Position numbers and translations under genes: made by a program. The notes beneath the pieces were generated by a model. That model was not told the DNA's origin. It saw nothing but the letters and a program-made list of their open reading frames with translations, and did no database searches. From contig NZ_CP025000.1 in NCBI RefSeq assembly GCF_002808045.1, positions 2,542,001 through 2,606,000 of the forward strand: 64,000 bases of DNA, read 5' to 3'. The stretch comes from Idiomarina sp. X4. GTDB lineage: Bacteria; Pseudomonadota; Gammaproteobacteria; Enterobacterales; Alteromonadaceae. Shown here one piece after another: positions 48,300 to 57,356 of the stretch (positions within the stretch are counted from its first letter, which is position 1; each line of letters starts with the position of its first letter).

Positions 48300-49430
48300 T
48301 TATTTCTCCTGCCAGCTGTAGACATAATCTGGATTTTCAACCTTCATCGCCGCGTCACTCATTTCCAGCGAATCGCGAGTATCCAGCATGACTGCGACTT
48401 CGTCAGTGAATTTCTTTTTGTGTTCCCGACCCGCCTTAAAGGCTTTCGGATGCGGGCCATGAGTAAACCCTGCGGGGTGGAAGGTTACCATACCACGGTC
48501 GATATTATCGCGACTAAAGAAGTCGCCTTCGTGGTAGAACAACACTTCATCATAGTCGTCGTTATTGTGGTAGAACGGCACTTTCAGCGCGCCCGGATCC
48601 GACTCAATTGGACGCGGCACAAAAGTGCAGACCACAAACCGCTCCGCTACAAAGGTTGTGTGCGCCGACGGCGGCAGATGATAACGGTGGCTCATCAGCG
48701 GTCGAATATCACGCCAGTTTAAGCGCACCGGTGCTAAGTCACCATGCCAGCCAATGGCATCCAACGGGTTATAAGGATAAGTAATAACGCTGACTTGCTG
48801 ATGACGCTTAACGTACACTTTCCAGCTGTCTTCGCTGTACTGTGCTTTAAACTCGTCATCAATGGCAGGCGTATCCAGAACCGCTGGGTCGAATACCGCA
48901 TGGTTACCGACAATGCCCTTCTCTGGCAGCTGATACGAACCATTGGTGGTTTCAATCATCAGCAACTCCATTTTCTCGTCGGGCTCTAAGCGCCAGTTAG
49001 TTGAGCGTGGCACTAAGAAGTAATCACCTTTAACCAGGTGAATATGGCCATAGTCGCAATACAAATGGCCACTGCCCTCATGTACAAACAATAAGTCGTC
49101 GCCATCGGCATTACGCACCAGGTACTGCATATTTTCAGTACAGTGCCAAATACGGAACTTACAACTGCTGTTTGACAGCAAGTCCGGGGTTAACCACGGG
49201 TTTTCCGGCGCTTGCTCGGTAAGCTGATTAAAGTCGAAGGCACGTGGTTTAAGCGGCCCTTCCCATTCCGACCAACCGGTCGGCGCATGTTGATGATGGA
49301 AGTGTGTCGCAGGGCCAAAAAAGCCGCTGCGACCTGCTTCACGCTCATAAATGGCCTGCTCCGGAAAGTCAGCATGGGCTTGTCGTGACGACGTCCCTTC
49401 CTGCTTCGGGAAGCTGATCCATTTACGCAT
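48300..49430 (-). CDS. hmgA: homogentisate 1,2-dioxygenase
   Basis: Iron(II) enzyme that opens the homogentisate ring to maleylacetoacetate. The 376-residue protein is the shorter bacterial form. Visible landmarks are HHQHAPTGWSEW, FVHEGSGHLYCDYGHIHL (cupin iron region), YFLVPRSTNWRLEP, YPYNPLDAIGWHGDLAP and GFTHGPHPKAFKAG. It overlaps hpd by 8 bases, indicating translational coupling. Confidence 0.96.
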   Translation of the reverse strand: MRKWISFPKQEGTSSRQAHADFPEQAIYEREAGRSGFFGPATHFHHQHAPTGWSEWEGPLKPRAFDFNQLTEQAPENPWLTPDLLSNSSCKFRIWHCTENMQYLVRNADGDDLLFVHEGSGHLYCDYGHIHLVKGDYFLVPRSTNWRLEPDEKMELLMIETTNGSYQLPEKGIVGNHAVFDPAVLDTPAIDDEFKAQYSEDSWKVYVKRHQQVSVITYPYNPLDAIGWHGDLAPVRLNWRDIRPLMSHRYHLPPSAHTTFVAERFVVCTFVPRPIESDPGALKVPFYHNNDDYDEVLFYHEGDFFSRDNIDRGMVTFHPAGFTHGPHPKAFKAGREHKKKFTDEVAVMLDTRDSLEMSDAAMKVENPDYVYSWQEK

Positions 49431-50496
49431 CGTCTAATACTCCTCGACGGATTTGGTCTTCTTCAATACTCTCGAACAGCGCTTTAAAGTTACCTTCACC
49501 AAAGCCTTCGTTACCTTTACGCTGAATAATTTCAAAGAATACCGGACCGATCACAGTTTGCGTGAAGATTTGCAGCAAAATACCATCTTTCATTGGCGCA
49601 CCGTCAATAAGAATACGCTGCTTACGCAGAGCATCGACGTCTTCCTCATGGCCTTCAACACGCTCGTTGATCTTCTCGTAGTAAGTGTCTGGCGTGTCCA
49701 TGAACTCCATACCGATTGAGCGTAAGTCTTCAACGGTTTTGTAGATGTTGTCAGACGTCAGTGCAATGTGCTGAATGCCTTCGCCTTTGTATTCGCGCAG
49801 GTATTCTTCAATTTGTGACTTGTCGTCGTGCGATTCGTTAATAGGAATACGGATTTTTCCACAAGGTGCGGTCATTGCACGGCTCAACAGGCCAGTCAGC
49901 TTGCCTTCAATGTCGAAGTAACGAATTTCGCGGAAGTTACCAATGCGCTCATAAAAACCAGCCCAAGTATCCATGTTGCCGCGGAAGACGTTATGCGTCA
50001 GATGATCAATCTCATAAAGACCTGCCGCATGCTCTTTCATTTTGCTTTCCCAGTTGTCGTAGAAGTCAAAATGTTGCTTATAAATTTCATTATTTTCATA
50101 GTTATCAATGAAATAAAGCGCACTTTCACCAATACCAAAAACCGCTGGAATGTTTTCAACAACACCTTTGTCTTCAGGGAAGGCTTTAGCTCCATTCTCT
50201 AAAGAGTGTTTTAATGCGTGGTTAGCATCTTTAACACGCCACGCCATGCCACAAACGCTTGGACCGTGATCTTTTGCAAAGTCTTCAGCCTGACCGCCTG
50301 GCTCCGCGTTTACCACAAAGTTAATGTCGTTTTGCTTGAATAACCAAGCTTGTTTTGACTTATGCTTTGCTACTTCAGTAAAACCAAGCTTGTCGAATAA
50401 ATCTTTTAATGCGTCAATGCCTTTTTGATCCGGAGCTGTGTACTCAACGAACTCAAAGCCGTCTGTATTTAGGGGATTAGTGACTTGTTCTGACAT
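49423..50496 (-). CDS. hpd: 4-hydroxyphenylpyruvate dioxygenase
   Basis: Converts 4-hydroxyphenylpyruvate to homogentisate with oxygen, using iron(II). The 357-residue protein has two vicinal-oxygen-chelate halves; iron ligands are expected in IDHLTHNVF (His), IQHIALTSDNI (His) and FFEIIQRKG (Glu). The terminal helix (NFKALFESIEEDQIRRG) gates the active site. It is the first gene of the hpd-hmgA-fahA-maiA operon. The 219-base leader carries two TyrR-box-like sites. Confidence 0.97.
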   Translation of the reverse strand: MSEQVTNPLNTDGFEFVEYTAPDQKGIDALKDLFDKLGFTEVAKHKSKQAWLFKQNDINFVVNAEPGGQAEDFAKDHGPSVCGMAWRVKDANHALKHSLENGAKAFPEDKGVVENIPAVFGIGESALYFIDNYENNEIYKQHFDFYDNWESKMKEHAAGLYEIDHLTHNVFRGNMDTWAGFYERIGNFREIRYFDIEGKLTGLLSRAMTAPCGKIRIPINESHDDKSQIEEYLREYKGEGIQHIALTSDNIYKTVEDLRSIGMEFMDTPDTYYEKINERVEGHEEDVDALRKQRILIDGAPMKDGILLQIFTQTVIGPVFFEIIQRKGNEGFGEGNFKALFESIEEDQIRRGVLDDA

Positions 50497-50605
50497 TATT
50501 ACTTCCTCTTGTTATTCGTTTATTAACCCTAAGACTGTAGCCCTAAAGGCGTTAACAATGCGAACTCAGAGAAGAAATAGTGTCAGTTGGACAAAAGTGT
50601 TTTAT

Positions 50606-50623
50606 TGTAAAGTAATTGTTACA
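50606..50623. promoter_or_regulatory. TyrR-box-like site upstream of hpd
   Basis: TGTAAA-GTAATT-GTTACA matches the TyrR box TGTAAA-N6-TTTACA at 11 of 12 positions, with the essential G and C present. It lies 110 bases upstream of hpd. Confidence 0.7.
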
Positions 50624-50659
50624 GGATAAATCCTTGCTCTGCATCAAGGTTTATCCTGT
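50622..50659. repeat. 14-bp stem-loop in the hpd leader
   Basis: CAGGATAAA, a bulged T and CCTTG pair with CAAGG and TTTATCCTG around an 8-base loop. No T-run follows on the minus strand, so it is not a standard terminator. It directly abuts the 50606-50623 TyrR-box-like site. It could end tyrR transcripts weakly or be part of a regulatory structure. Confidence 0.5.
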
Positions 50660-50665
50660 TGTTAC

Positions 50666-50683
50666 CGTAAACTAAACTGTACA
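50666..50683. promoter_or_regulatory. second, weaker TyrR-box-like site upstream of hpd
   Basis: CGTAAA-CTAAAC-TGTACA matches the TyrR box at 10 of 12 positions and keeps the essential G and C. Its centre is 60 bases from that of the stronger site, so a strong/weak box pair could cooperate. Confidence 0.5.
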
Positions 50684-50715
50684 AACCAGCTTTTTTGGCA
50701 CTCTAAGTTTACGAA

Positions 50716-52293
50716 TTAAGTTTCTGTTTTAGGTTTTCTAGGGCGACCTTTACGCTGTTTGCCAATACCGTAATCTCGCAATTTATTGGCAACGGCAGTA
50801 TGAGAGAGTCCTAAACGCTTCGCTAACTGCCGGGTACTTGGGTAATTCGGGTACAGTCGCTTCATGATATGGCTTTCAAACTGGCGTAACGCTTCTTCCA
50901 GGCTAATGTCCTCAATATCTACCGCCAGGCGCTCGTCGTTTCTTTCCAGTTCCGGCAAACGAATATCTGCAGGCTCCAGCGTTTGCCCCTCCAGCATGGA
51001 AACAGAGCGGAACATGGTATTTTCTAACTGACGAACATTGCCCGGCCAATGATAATTTTTCAGGCGATCTTTGGCAGTTCGACTAATTTGGACCTGGCTT
51101 CGCCCGAGTTTTTTACACGCTTGTGCGACAAAGTGTTCAGCGAGTAAAACAATATCCGCTTTACGCTCACGTAATGGCGGCACCGTTAGCGCTAAAACAT
51201 TTAAACGATAGTACAGGTCTTCCCGGAAATCACCGTTCTCCACCAGCTCGAAAAGGTTACCCTGAGCCGTACAAATGACTCGCACATCGACACTGACTTC
51301 CTGCTCTTCACCAATGCGGCGAAATACACCGTCCTCCAGAAAGCGCAGTAATTTTGCCTGAAGGCCAATCGACATTTCACCCACAGAATCAAGCAACACG
51401 GTGCCGCCGGCGGCTTGCTCAAGCACTCCGGTTTTCTTAGCGCTTTGGGCGCTAATACTGCCCTCCGCATGACCAAAAAGCTCACTCTCCGCGACATTAT
51501 CGGGCAGTGCAGCACAATTAATAGCTAGAAAGGGTTGCTCATGGCGCGGGCTAGCCAAGTGGCAAGCTTTTGCGAGCAACTCTTTGCCCACTCCTGTTTC
51601 TCCCTCCAATAACAAGGGCGCATCCAGCTCCGCCATACGTTGGGCGTCGCTAATGACTCGTTTCATCGCTGGTGTTTCAGTAAGCAGACGCTCGAAGGCC
51701 GCTTTATTACTGGCTTGCTGCCAGTTTTCGGTAACCGGCTCCGACTTGCAGGTCATCACGGCGCCCGCAAAGACTTCCGTCCCCTCCTCGTCATTAACCC
51801 AAATCGGTAGCAATTGCGCGTAATATTGATCACTGCCTATGGTTACGGCTTCATAGATTGGCATTTTCGGCTGTTTATCAAGCCAGCGTTGTAGTGCAAT
51901 TCCCTGTACAAACTGTGACAGAGGCTCACCTTTAAGCACGTTATGACTATCCGAGAGCAGCTTCAAACCAGCATCATTAATAATATCAATAACGCCTTTG
52001 GTATCGATAGACAATACTGGATCAGGCAGAGTCGAAAGCAGTAGGTTAAATTCGTAATGCTCTCGTTCAAACGGCATGTATGGAATGGTTTTTACGTCGA
52101 TAACGTTGGGAATACGACGGATTTGCGGCATTAAATGACGAAAGTCATCGAAGTCCAGCTCAGGAAAATTAAGAAAGATTTTTCCTTTAGGGTCAACTTC
52201 AATGCCACGTAAGTCTATTTCGTGATCACGCAGAATTTGCAGGACATCCTGACAAATACCAAGCCTGTCATCACAGGTAATTTCTAGCCGCAT
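50716..52293 (-). CDS. tyrR: TyrR/PhhR-type regulator of aromatic amino acid metabolism
   Basis: About 525 residues from the ATG at 52293, where the protein aligns with the E. coli TyrR start (MRLE-x-x-x-DRLG); a frame five codons longer begins at 52308. Domains in order: ACT (about 1-70), PAS (80-185), AAA+ (about 205-435) and a C-terminal helix-turn-helix (TRQLAKRLGLSHTAVANKL). Walker A is GETGVGKE. The sigma-54 contact motif GAFTGA is replaced by GSISAQ, so it probably works with sigma-70, as TyrR does. The Walker B acidic pair reads LLDSV, with serine for the usual glutamate, so ATP hydrolysis may be lost. It should sense Phe/Tyr and control the flanking phh and hpd operons. Confidence 0.93.
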   Translation of the reverse strand: MRLEITCDDRLGICQDVLQILRDHEIDLRGIEVDPKGKIFLNFPELDFDDFRHLMPQIRRIPNVIDVKTIPYMPFEREHYEFNLLLSTLPDPVLSIDTKGVIDIINDAGLKLLSDSHNVLKGEPLSQFVQGIALQRWLDKQPKMPIYEAVTIGSDQYYAQLLPIWVNDEEGTEVFAGAVMTCKSEPVTENWQQASNKAAFERLLTETPAMKRVISDAQRMAELDAPLLLEGETGVGKELLAKACHLASPRHEQPFLAINCAALPDNVAESELFGHAEGSISAQSAKKTGVLEQAAGGTVLLDSVGEMSIGLQAKLLRFLEDGVFRRIGEEQEVSVDVRVICTAQGNLFELVENGDFREDLYYRLNVLALTVPPLRERKADIVLLAEHFVAQACKKLGRSQVQISRTAKDRLKNYHWPGNVRQLENTMFRSVSMLEGQTLEPADIRLPELERNDERLAVDIEDISLEEALRQFESHIMKRLYPNYPSTRQLAKRLGLSHTAVANKLRDYGIGKQRKGRPRKPKTET

Positions 52294-52316
52294 AACACCT
52301 TGCTTCATCGTCTAAA

Positions 52317-52334
52317 TGTAAAGCAAATGATACA
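52317..52334. promoter_or_regulatory. TyrR-box-like site upstream of tyrR
   Basis: TGTAAA-GCAAAT-GATACA matches the TyrR box at 10 of 12 positions and keeps the essential G and C. It lies 24 bases before the tyrR start at 52293, a position suited to autorepression. Confidence 0.55.
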
Positions 52335-52358
52335 CCAAAGGCACGCATTTAAAAACAA

Positions 52359-52388
52359 AAAACCCCGAGCGCGTTCTCTCGGGGTTTT
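52359..52388 (-). terminator. rho-independent terminator of the phhA-phhB transcript
   Basis: AAAACCCCGAG (52359-52369) pairs with CTCGGGGTTTT (52378-52388). Reading on the minus strand, a run of T (TTTTTTGTTTTT) follows. It lies 27 bases after phhB and before tyrR, so tyrR has its own promoter. Confidence 0.9.
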
Positions 52389-52414
52389 AACATCGATTGA
52401 TTAAACGTGTTTAC

Positions 52415-52756
52415 TTACGCGTCTACTACTTTGTCGGTTTTTGCCGCCATAATAAAGTCGTTTTTGTGCAGACCATTAATCGCGTGAGTCCACCAAGTTA
52501 CGGTGACTTTGCCCCACTCAGTAGTGATTTCCGGGTGGTGCTTTTCTTCTTCCGCAATTTCACCAACACGGTTAGTGAACGCCAAAGCCTGCTTAAAGTT
52601 TTTAAACTTGTATTCGCGCTGCAACATCATCACACCGTCATTCGTGACCGGCGTCCAGTCAGGAATTTCACGCATTAACTCTTTCAGCTCGTCGTCACTC
52701 ACTTTAGGTGCGTCAGCATGACAAGCTTCACAACGTTCTTGATCTAATTGTGCCAT
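52415..52756 (-). CDS. phhB: pterin-4a-carbinolamine dehydratase
   Basis: Dehydrates the pterin carbinolamine formed by phenylalanine hydroxylase so that the cofactor can be reduced and reused. It has 113 residues, family length. The [22 protein letters not shown] segment contains the catalytic histidine cluster; [11 protein letters not shown] and [22 protein letters not shown] are also typical. It follows phhA by 38 bases and ends at the terminator. Confidence 0.97.
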   Translation of the reverse strand: MAQLDQERCEACHADAPKVSDDELKELMREIPDWTPVTNDGVMMLQREYKFKNFKQALAFTNRVGEIAEEEKHHPEITTEWGKVTVTWWTHAINGLHKNDFIMAAKTDKVVDA

Positions 52757-52794
52757 TTAACTTTACTCCTCGTTGTTCTTCATTTTTGGCAAAA

Positions 52795-53589
52795 CTAAGC
52801 TGCGTCTTTTGGCGGGAACTTCGGTTCAAATAAGCCAAGTTCCATCGCTTCATGAACCAATGACATAATATCCATGTCAGAAATTTCAAACAGCTCATCA
52901 ACACTCTCTATGGTATAGTAAATGGGCTGAATAATATCAATCCGGTACGGTGTTCTTAACGCATCAAGCGCTTTTAACGGTTTCCGCTCCGGCTTATCGC
53001 TGTTCACGGCATATTCAGTCTCCGCCGGAGATGACAAGATACCACCACCATAAATACGCGTGCCTTCTTTGGTTTGTAATAAGCCAAATTCAACCGTAAA
53101 CCAGTAAAGGCGAGCCAAATAGACACGCTCTTTCGGCGTTGCTGCATAACCGAGTTTACCGTACTGATGTGTAAAATGGGCGAATGCTGGATTCGTTAAC
53201 AGCGGGCAGTGACCAAATATCTCGTGAAAGATATCCGGCTCTTGCAAGTAATCAAACTCTTCGCGAGTTCGGATAAAGGTCGCGACCGGGAATTGTTTAT
53301 TCGCCAGTAGACGGAAAAACTCATCGAACGGAATAAGCGCAGGTACCGCGGCAACCTGCCACCCCGTTTCCCGCTCCAGAACTTCATTCAGTTCGTGCAA
53401 CTGCGGTAAGCGATCTTTTGGTAAGTTGAGTAATTCAAGTCCCTTCATATACTCGTCACAAGCTTTACCCGGAATGCATTCTAGCTGACGTTCAACGAGA
53501 TCTTTCCATATCGCGTTTTCTTCGTCAGTCCAGTGAATAATACCGTTTTCGTCCGGTTGCTTCGATACGTATTGACTTTCTTTACCCAT
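52795..53589 (-). CDS. phhA: phenylalanine 4-monooxygenase
   Basis: Hydroxylates phenylalanine to tyrosine using tetrahydropterin and oxygen. The 264-residue bacterial form lacks the regulatory ACT domain of animal enzymes. Iron ligands are H122 and H127 in FHEIFGHCPLL and E167 in FTVEFGLL. IRTREEFDYLQEPDIFHEI is strongly conserved. phhA and phhB form the upper part of the Phe degradation pathway; hpd-hmgA-fahA-maiA forms the lower part. No Tyr aminotransferase gene lies between them, so that step is encoded elsewhere. Confidence 0.97.
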   Translation of the reverse strand: MGKESQYVSKQPDENGIIHWTDEENAIWKDLVERQLECIPGKACDEYMKGLELLNLPKDRLPQLHELNEVLERETGWQVAAVPALIPFDEFFRLLANKQFPVATFIRTREEFDYLQEPDIFHEIFGHCPLLTNPAFAHFTHQYGKLGYAATPKERVYLARLYWFTVEFGLLQTKEGTRIYGGGILSSPAETEYAVNSDKPERKPLKALDALRTPYRIDIIQPIYYTIESVDELFEISDMDIMSLVHEAMELGLFEPKFPPKDAA

Positions 53590-53649
53590 AATTCAACCTT
53601 GTTGCTTCCTCATTAAATTTTGATAGTTATTGTTATTATTAGTTCAGAA

Positions 53650-54882
53650 TTACGCTGACTGTTGCCACTGCGCTTTACACGCATCCAACGCTTGCTCAAT
53701 GTCAGCGATAATATCGTCTGCGGCTTCTAAGCCGACAGCGATACGAATTAAGGTATCGGAGATGCCTGCTTTCGCCCGTGCTTCCGGCGTATAAGGCGAA
53801 TGTGTCATCGACGCTGGGTGTTGAATCAGCGTTTCAGCATCCCCTAAACTCACGGCGAGTTTTATCATTCGCAGCTGATCTAGAAAATAGCGCGCCATAG
53901 CTTCATCGCCATCCAGTTCAAACGCAATAACCGCTCCGTTAGCTTTCATTTGATGCCCCATCAGCTTCTGAGCACTATGGTCAGGCGCCCCCGGGAAGTA
54001 GATGGTCTTTACGTCGCTGCGCTGAGTTAAAAATTCATACACCTTATTAGCGTTTTCGCAGTGTCGCTGCATGCGTACATCGAGCGTCTTTAAGCCACGC
54101 AAAATAAGCCAAGCGTCATGTGGGCTCATGGTAGCGCCCATATCTTTTAGTGTCGTACCTTTAATTGTCGCTATATCTTCTGCGCTTCCGCATACAATGC
54201 CTGCAACTACGTCACCATGACCATTAAGAAACTTCGTCGCACTATGAACCACGATATCGGCACCGTGCTGCTTCGGTTGCTGCAACAGCGGGGTCATAAA
54301 GGTGTTGTCGACAATCAGTCGAATGTCTTTGTCTTTTATAACCGCATGTACAGCATCAATATCCACTGTTTTTAAATGCGGGTTCGCCGGCGTTTCTAAA
54401 AACACCAGACGCGTATTGTCTTTGATGGTCGATGCTAATAACTCGGTGTCGGTTAAATCAATAAAGTCAGCATGCACACCGAAACGCTCGAACAGTTCGC
54501 TAAACAACGCAAAACTGCAACCATAAATAGCATCAGACACAATAATATGATCGCCAGCTTTCACAAACGCCATGGTGGTTGCCGCTATCGCTCCCATGCC
54601 AGTGGCGGCAGCCGCAGCGGCTTCATAGCCCTCTAACTCAGCCATGCGTTGCTCAAGTTCGTTGGTGGTCGGATTGCCTAAGCGACTGTAAATATAGCCT
54701 TCTTCCTCTCCGGCGAAACGGCGTGAGCCCTGCTCTGAAGAAGAAAAAGCAAAGGTTGATGTTTGGTATAACGGACTGCTCAGCGCACCATGAGGGTCGT
54801 CATGGTTCGCACCGGCATGAATCACCTGAGTTGCAGGTTGCCACTTATTATTAGAATGATTGTGGTTGCTCTTGGCAGACAT
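53650..54882 (-). CDS. megL: methionine gamma-lyase (PLP-dependent)
   Basis: Breaks methionine into methanethiol, ammonia and 2-oxobutyrate. The 410-residue Cys/Met-metabolism PLP enzyme has the Schiff-base lysine K217 in HSATKFLNGHGDVVAG and family stretches YIYSRLGNPTTNELE, FLETPANPHL and VDNTFMTPLLQQP. C122 in IYGCSFALF matches the active-site cysteine that marks methionine gamma-lyase, while cystathionine enzymes usually have another residue there. It lies 60 bases upstream of phhA on the same strand and may share its transcript. Confidence 0.88.
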   Translation of the reverse strand: MSAKSNHNHSNNKWQPATQVIHAGANHDDPHGALSSPLYQTSTFAFSSSEQGSRRFAGEEEGYIYSRLGNPTTNELEQRMAELEGYEAAAAAATGMGAIAATTMAFVKAGDHIIVSDAIYGCSFALFSELFERFGVHADFIDLTDTELLASTIKDNTRLVFLETPANPHLKTVDIDAVHAVIKDKDIRLIVDNTFMTPLLQQPKQHGADIVVHSATKFLNGHGDVVAGIVCGSAEDIATIKGTTLKDMGATMSPHDAWLILRGLKTLDVRMQRHCENANKVYEFLTQRSDVKTIYFPGAPDHSAQKLMGHQMKANGAVIAFELDGDEAMARYFLDQLRMIKLAVSLGDAETLIQHPASMTHSPYTPEARAKAGISDTLIRIAVGLEAADDIIADIEQALDACKAQWQQSA

Positions 54883-54990
54883 ACAAATTGCACTCGTTTG
54901 TCAGTAAAATGTTAACGAGCAACAGAGTGCAACGAGCGACCCAATATTGGCAATCTTTGCGCTATCTCAAACCTTTTATAAAGTGTAACG

Positions 54991-55986
54991 CTAGTTTTCC
55001 ACTTTACTTTCCGGCGTCTTTACACCCTTAGAAAAATGGGCTTTATGCAGCGATGGAAGAACGCCTTTTAACTGGCTCAGCAAGTCTTTTTGAAGCTGCC
55101 CATATCCTGGCTTTTTGGTGTGTTGAAATGGCAGCGGCCGGCACAGCGACATTACTTGATAACCCAGTCTTGCTGTTAAAAGACCCGCCCCCAGCCCCTG
55201 CCCGGCACGTACGGAAAGTTTCGTTATCAGTTCAGCGCTCACCCATTGTGTGCCTAAATCGACAGCAGCCTCACTTATTCCTGAATAGGCGATATTCGCC
55301 AGAACTTGCCGCCATAACCGGATACGCGCTAAGTACCCGAGTTTCACACCGTATAATGCGGCAATACGATGGATCATACGCTGGTTACGCCATAAAATAA
55401 TCAGCATATCTAAGACCGCAAACGGACTGACCGCTATCATGGCAGCCGCTTCTGCGGACCAGCGGCTGATAAGTCGGCTAGCTTGTTGGTCAACCCGACT
55501 TAAAATGTCGCATTCAAATCGCTCACGCTTTTCACTGTCAGACCAGTAGGGTTGGTAGATTTGCATCCAGCGTTCTTCTAAATCAGGATGATCCAGCAGC
55601 TTCAATTGCTGTTCAATACTTTCTGTACCCTGACTCTGAGCATGCCAGCGACGTTTTAACTGGCGAAGCTGCCAGAATTCTTTGACAAAAAAACCAACAA
55701 GCAAGCCGAGTATTAACGTAAAGCCAGCACTCCATAGCGTCCCCAATACCCAACTTTGCTGCCATGATTCAATAATTGCCAACACGAGTTCGATGATTCC
55801 GGCAACCGATGCCAAGACAACACCCAGCAGTAACCAACGTCCCCACCGGCGAGGTTTTCTCTCGAACTCAGTCTGCACTTGCACCGTTGATAGCACCTCG
55901 CCCATTTCATCAACGGGTTCGGTATTTGCTTGAGGCTCTGCGTCCTCTTCTACGGAATAATAAGTGAGCTCGCGATGTTTGCTCAT
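54991..55986 (-). CDS. ycjF: YcjF-family membrane protein (DUF697)
   Basis: A 331-residue inner-membrane protein. After a polar N-terminus, two helices lie at about 48-70 and 80-102 (GRWLLLGVVLASVAGIIELVL, LGTLWSAGFTLILGLLVGFF). The C-terminal half contains the DUF697 region (AAAMIAVSPFAVLDMLIILWRNQRMIHRIAALYGVKLGY). YcjF and YcjX are conserved psp-regulon partners of unclear function in E. coli. It overlaps ycjX by 4 bases and is the last gene of the psp operon. Confidence 0.93.
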   Translation of the reverse strand: MSKHRELTYYSVEEDAEPQANTEPVDEMGEVLSTVQVQTEFERKPRRWGRWLLLGVVLASVAGIIELVLAIIESWQQSWVLGTLWSAGFTLILGLLVGFFVKEFWQLRQLKRRWHAQSQGTESIEQQLKLLDHPDLEERWMQIYQPYWSDSEKRERFECDILSRVDQQASRLISRWSAEAAAMIAVSPFAVLDMLIILWRNQRMIHRIAALYGVKLGYLARIRLWRQVLANIAYSGISEAAVDLGTQWVSAELITKLSVRAGQGLGAGLLTARLGYQVMSLCRPLPFQHTKKPGYGQLQKDLLSQLKGVLPSLHKAHFSKGVKTPESKVEN

Positions 55987-57356
55987 CGTAATTTATCTCC
56001 AATGACAGCATTCAGCAGTTTATCTAAACGAATATGCGGCAACGGCGAATCGGCCAACGTAAAGTTTGGAAGAAAATGTGGATAGACATAGCCTTGCTGC
56101 CAATCATCTTTCGTAGGTAAGCGGCCCGGAACATGCGGAGCGCCGACACGAACTAACGTGCCCGACTCATCAACTCCCTCAAGGACATTCGTACCGTTTT
56201 TAAGCTGTTTCCACTGGCTCGTGGACACGCCTGCAACGCTGAATAATTCAAAAGGAATACGTTCAAACTGGAGTTGTTGTCTTCCCTCTAATGTCAGTGC
56301 GTTGAGCAACCCAGTTAACTTAGTATGATCACTCGGAATAATACTGTCTGCCTTCGTCGCCACAAAGGCGACTTTATCAATCTGCGGCGAAAACAAGCGT
56401 TTTAACAGACTGTTCTGACCGTAGTTAAAGCTTTGCATGATTTCAGTCAACGCCAGTTTCAATTCATCAAAATGAGACTCGCCCCCCTCAAGTGCCCCCA
56501 GCACATCGACCAGTATTAACTGTCGGTTAAAATGCCTGAAGTAATTTTGATAAAAAGGTTTGATAACATGTTCTTTATAATACTCAAACTTCTGCTCTAA
56601 CAAACCTTGCCATGCGTTGGGTATGGGTTGCTTTAATGGCCATGGGAAAAAGTCCAGAGACGGCGTACCCTCAAGCTCTCCGGGTAACACTAAACGCCCC
56701 GGCTGCAAAAGCTTCAGTCCTCGTGTTTTACACTCAGATAAGTACGCTCGGTAGGCACTGGCAACTATTTTCAACTGATTTTCGGCGTTGTCCTCTGTGG
56801 CGACTTCACTCAGCTCATGGAGCTTTTTTAACCACACTTCAGCCATCTCTTGTCGAGGCTTTGAGTCAATCAGTGTGCGTTGCTTTTCGGACCATTGCCT
56901 GTACGTGAGCGACAACAAAGGTAAATCAAGCAGCCACTCGCCCGGATAATCAATAATATCGACCGTCAGGCGACGTTCATCCAGCACTCTACCGGCAATT
57001 CCCCGTTCCGGGTGGTACTTCAGCTCCAGTCGAATTTCACTGACATCACGGGTCGACGCCGGCCACTTTCCTTGTGCGCTGGTCAGGCACTCCACAGCCC
57101 TTTCGTAGTCAAAGCGCGGAGTGTCCCAATTGGGGCTGGTGTGCAGCCGGCAACCGATAAGCCTTTGATGTTGGCGTACATTGAAATAAGGCAGGTTTTG
57201 CGACTCATTGGCATACAGCAACTGCTCTAAGACACCGGTTATTAATGCGGTTTTACCGGCACCACTTAAGCCTGTTACGGCCAACTTAATATGACGATCA
57301 AACCCGCGATGGATAAGATCGCGGGTCTGGCTTTTAAACTGCTTGATACGGCTCAC
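55983..57356 (-). CDS. ycjX: YcjX-family P-loop protein (psp regulon)
   Basis: A 457-residue GTPase/ATPase-like protein. The Walker A is AVTGLSGAGKTALI (about 27-40), VDIIDYPGEWLLDLPLL the switch II-like region, and FVATKADSIIPSDH an NKxD-like base-recognition segment. It belongs to the YcjX family, induced with PspA on envelope stress. It overlaps pspC and ycjF by 4 bases each, so all are translationally coupled. Its role in the membrane response is not established. Confidence 0.94.
   Translation of the reverse strand: MSRIKQFKSQTRDLIHRGFDRHIKLAVTGLSGAGKTALITGVLEQLLYANESQNLPYFNVRQHQRLIGCRLHTSPNWDTPRFDYERAVECLTSAQGKWPASTRDVSEIRLELKYHPERGIAGRVLDERRLTVDIIDYPGEWLLDLPLLSLTYRQWSEKQRTLIDSKPRQEMAEVWLKKLHELSEVATEDNAENQLKIVASAYRAYLSECKTRGLKLLQPGRLVLPGELEGTPSLDFFPWPLKQPIPNAWQGLLEQKFEYYKEHVIKPFYQNYFRHFNRQLILVDVLGALEGGESHFDELKLALTEIMQSFNYGQNSLLKRLFSPQIDKVAFVATKADSIIPSDHTKLTGLLNALTLEGRQQLQFERIPFELFSVAGVSTSQWKQLKNGTNVLEGVDESGTLVRVGAPHVPGRLPTKDDWQQGYVYPHFLPNFTLADSPLPHIRLDKLLNAVIGDKLR

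Noticed and set aside
50622..50659. Stem-loop called as a rho-independent terminator of tyrR
   Set aside because: No run of T follows the stem on the minus strand; kept only as an unassigned structure.
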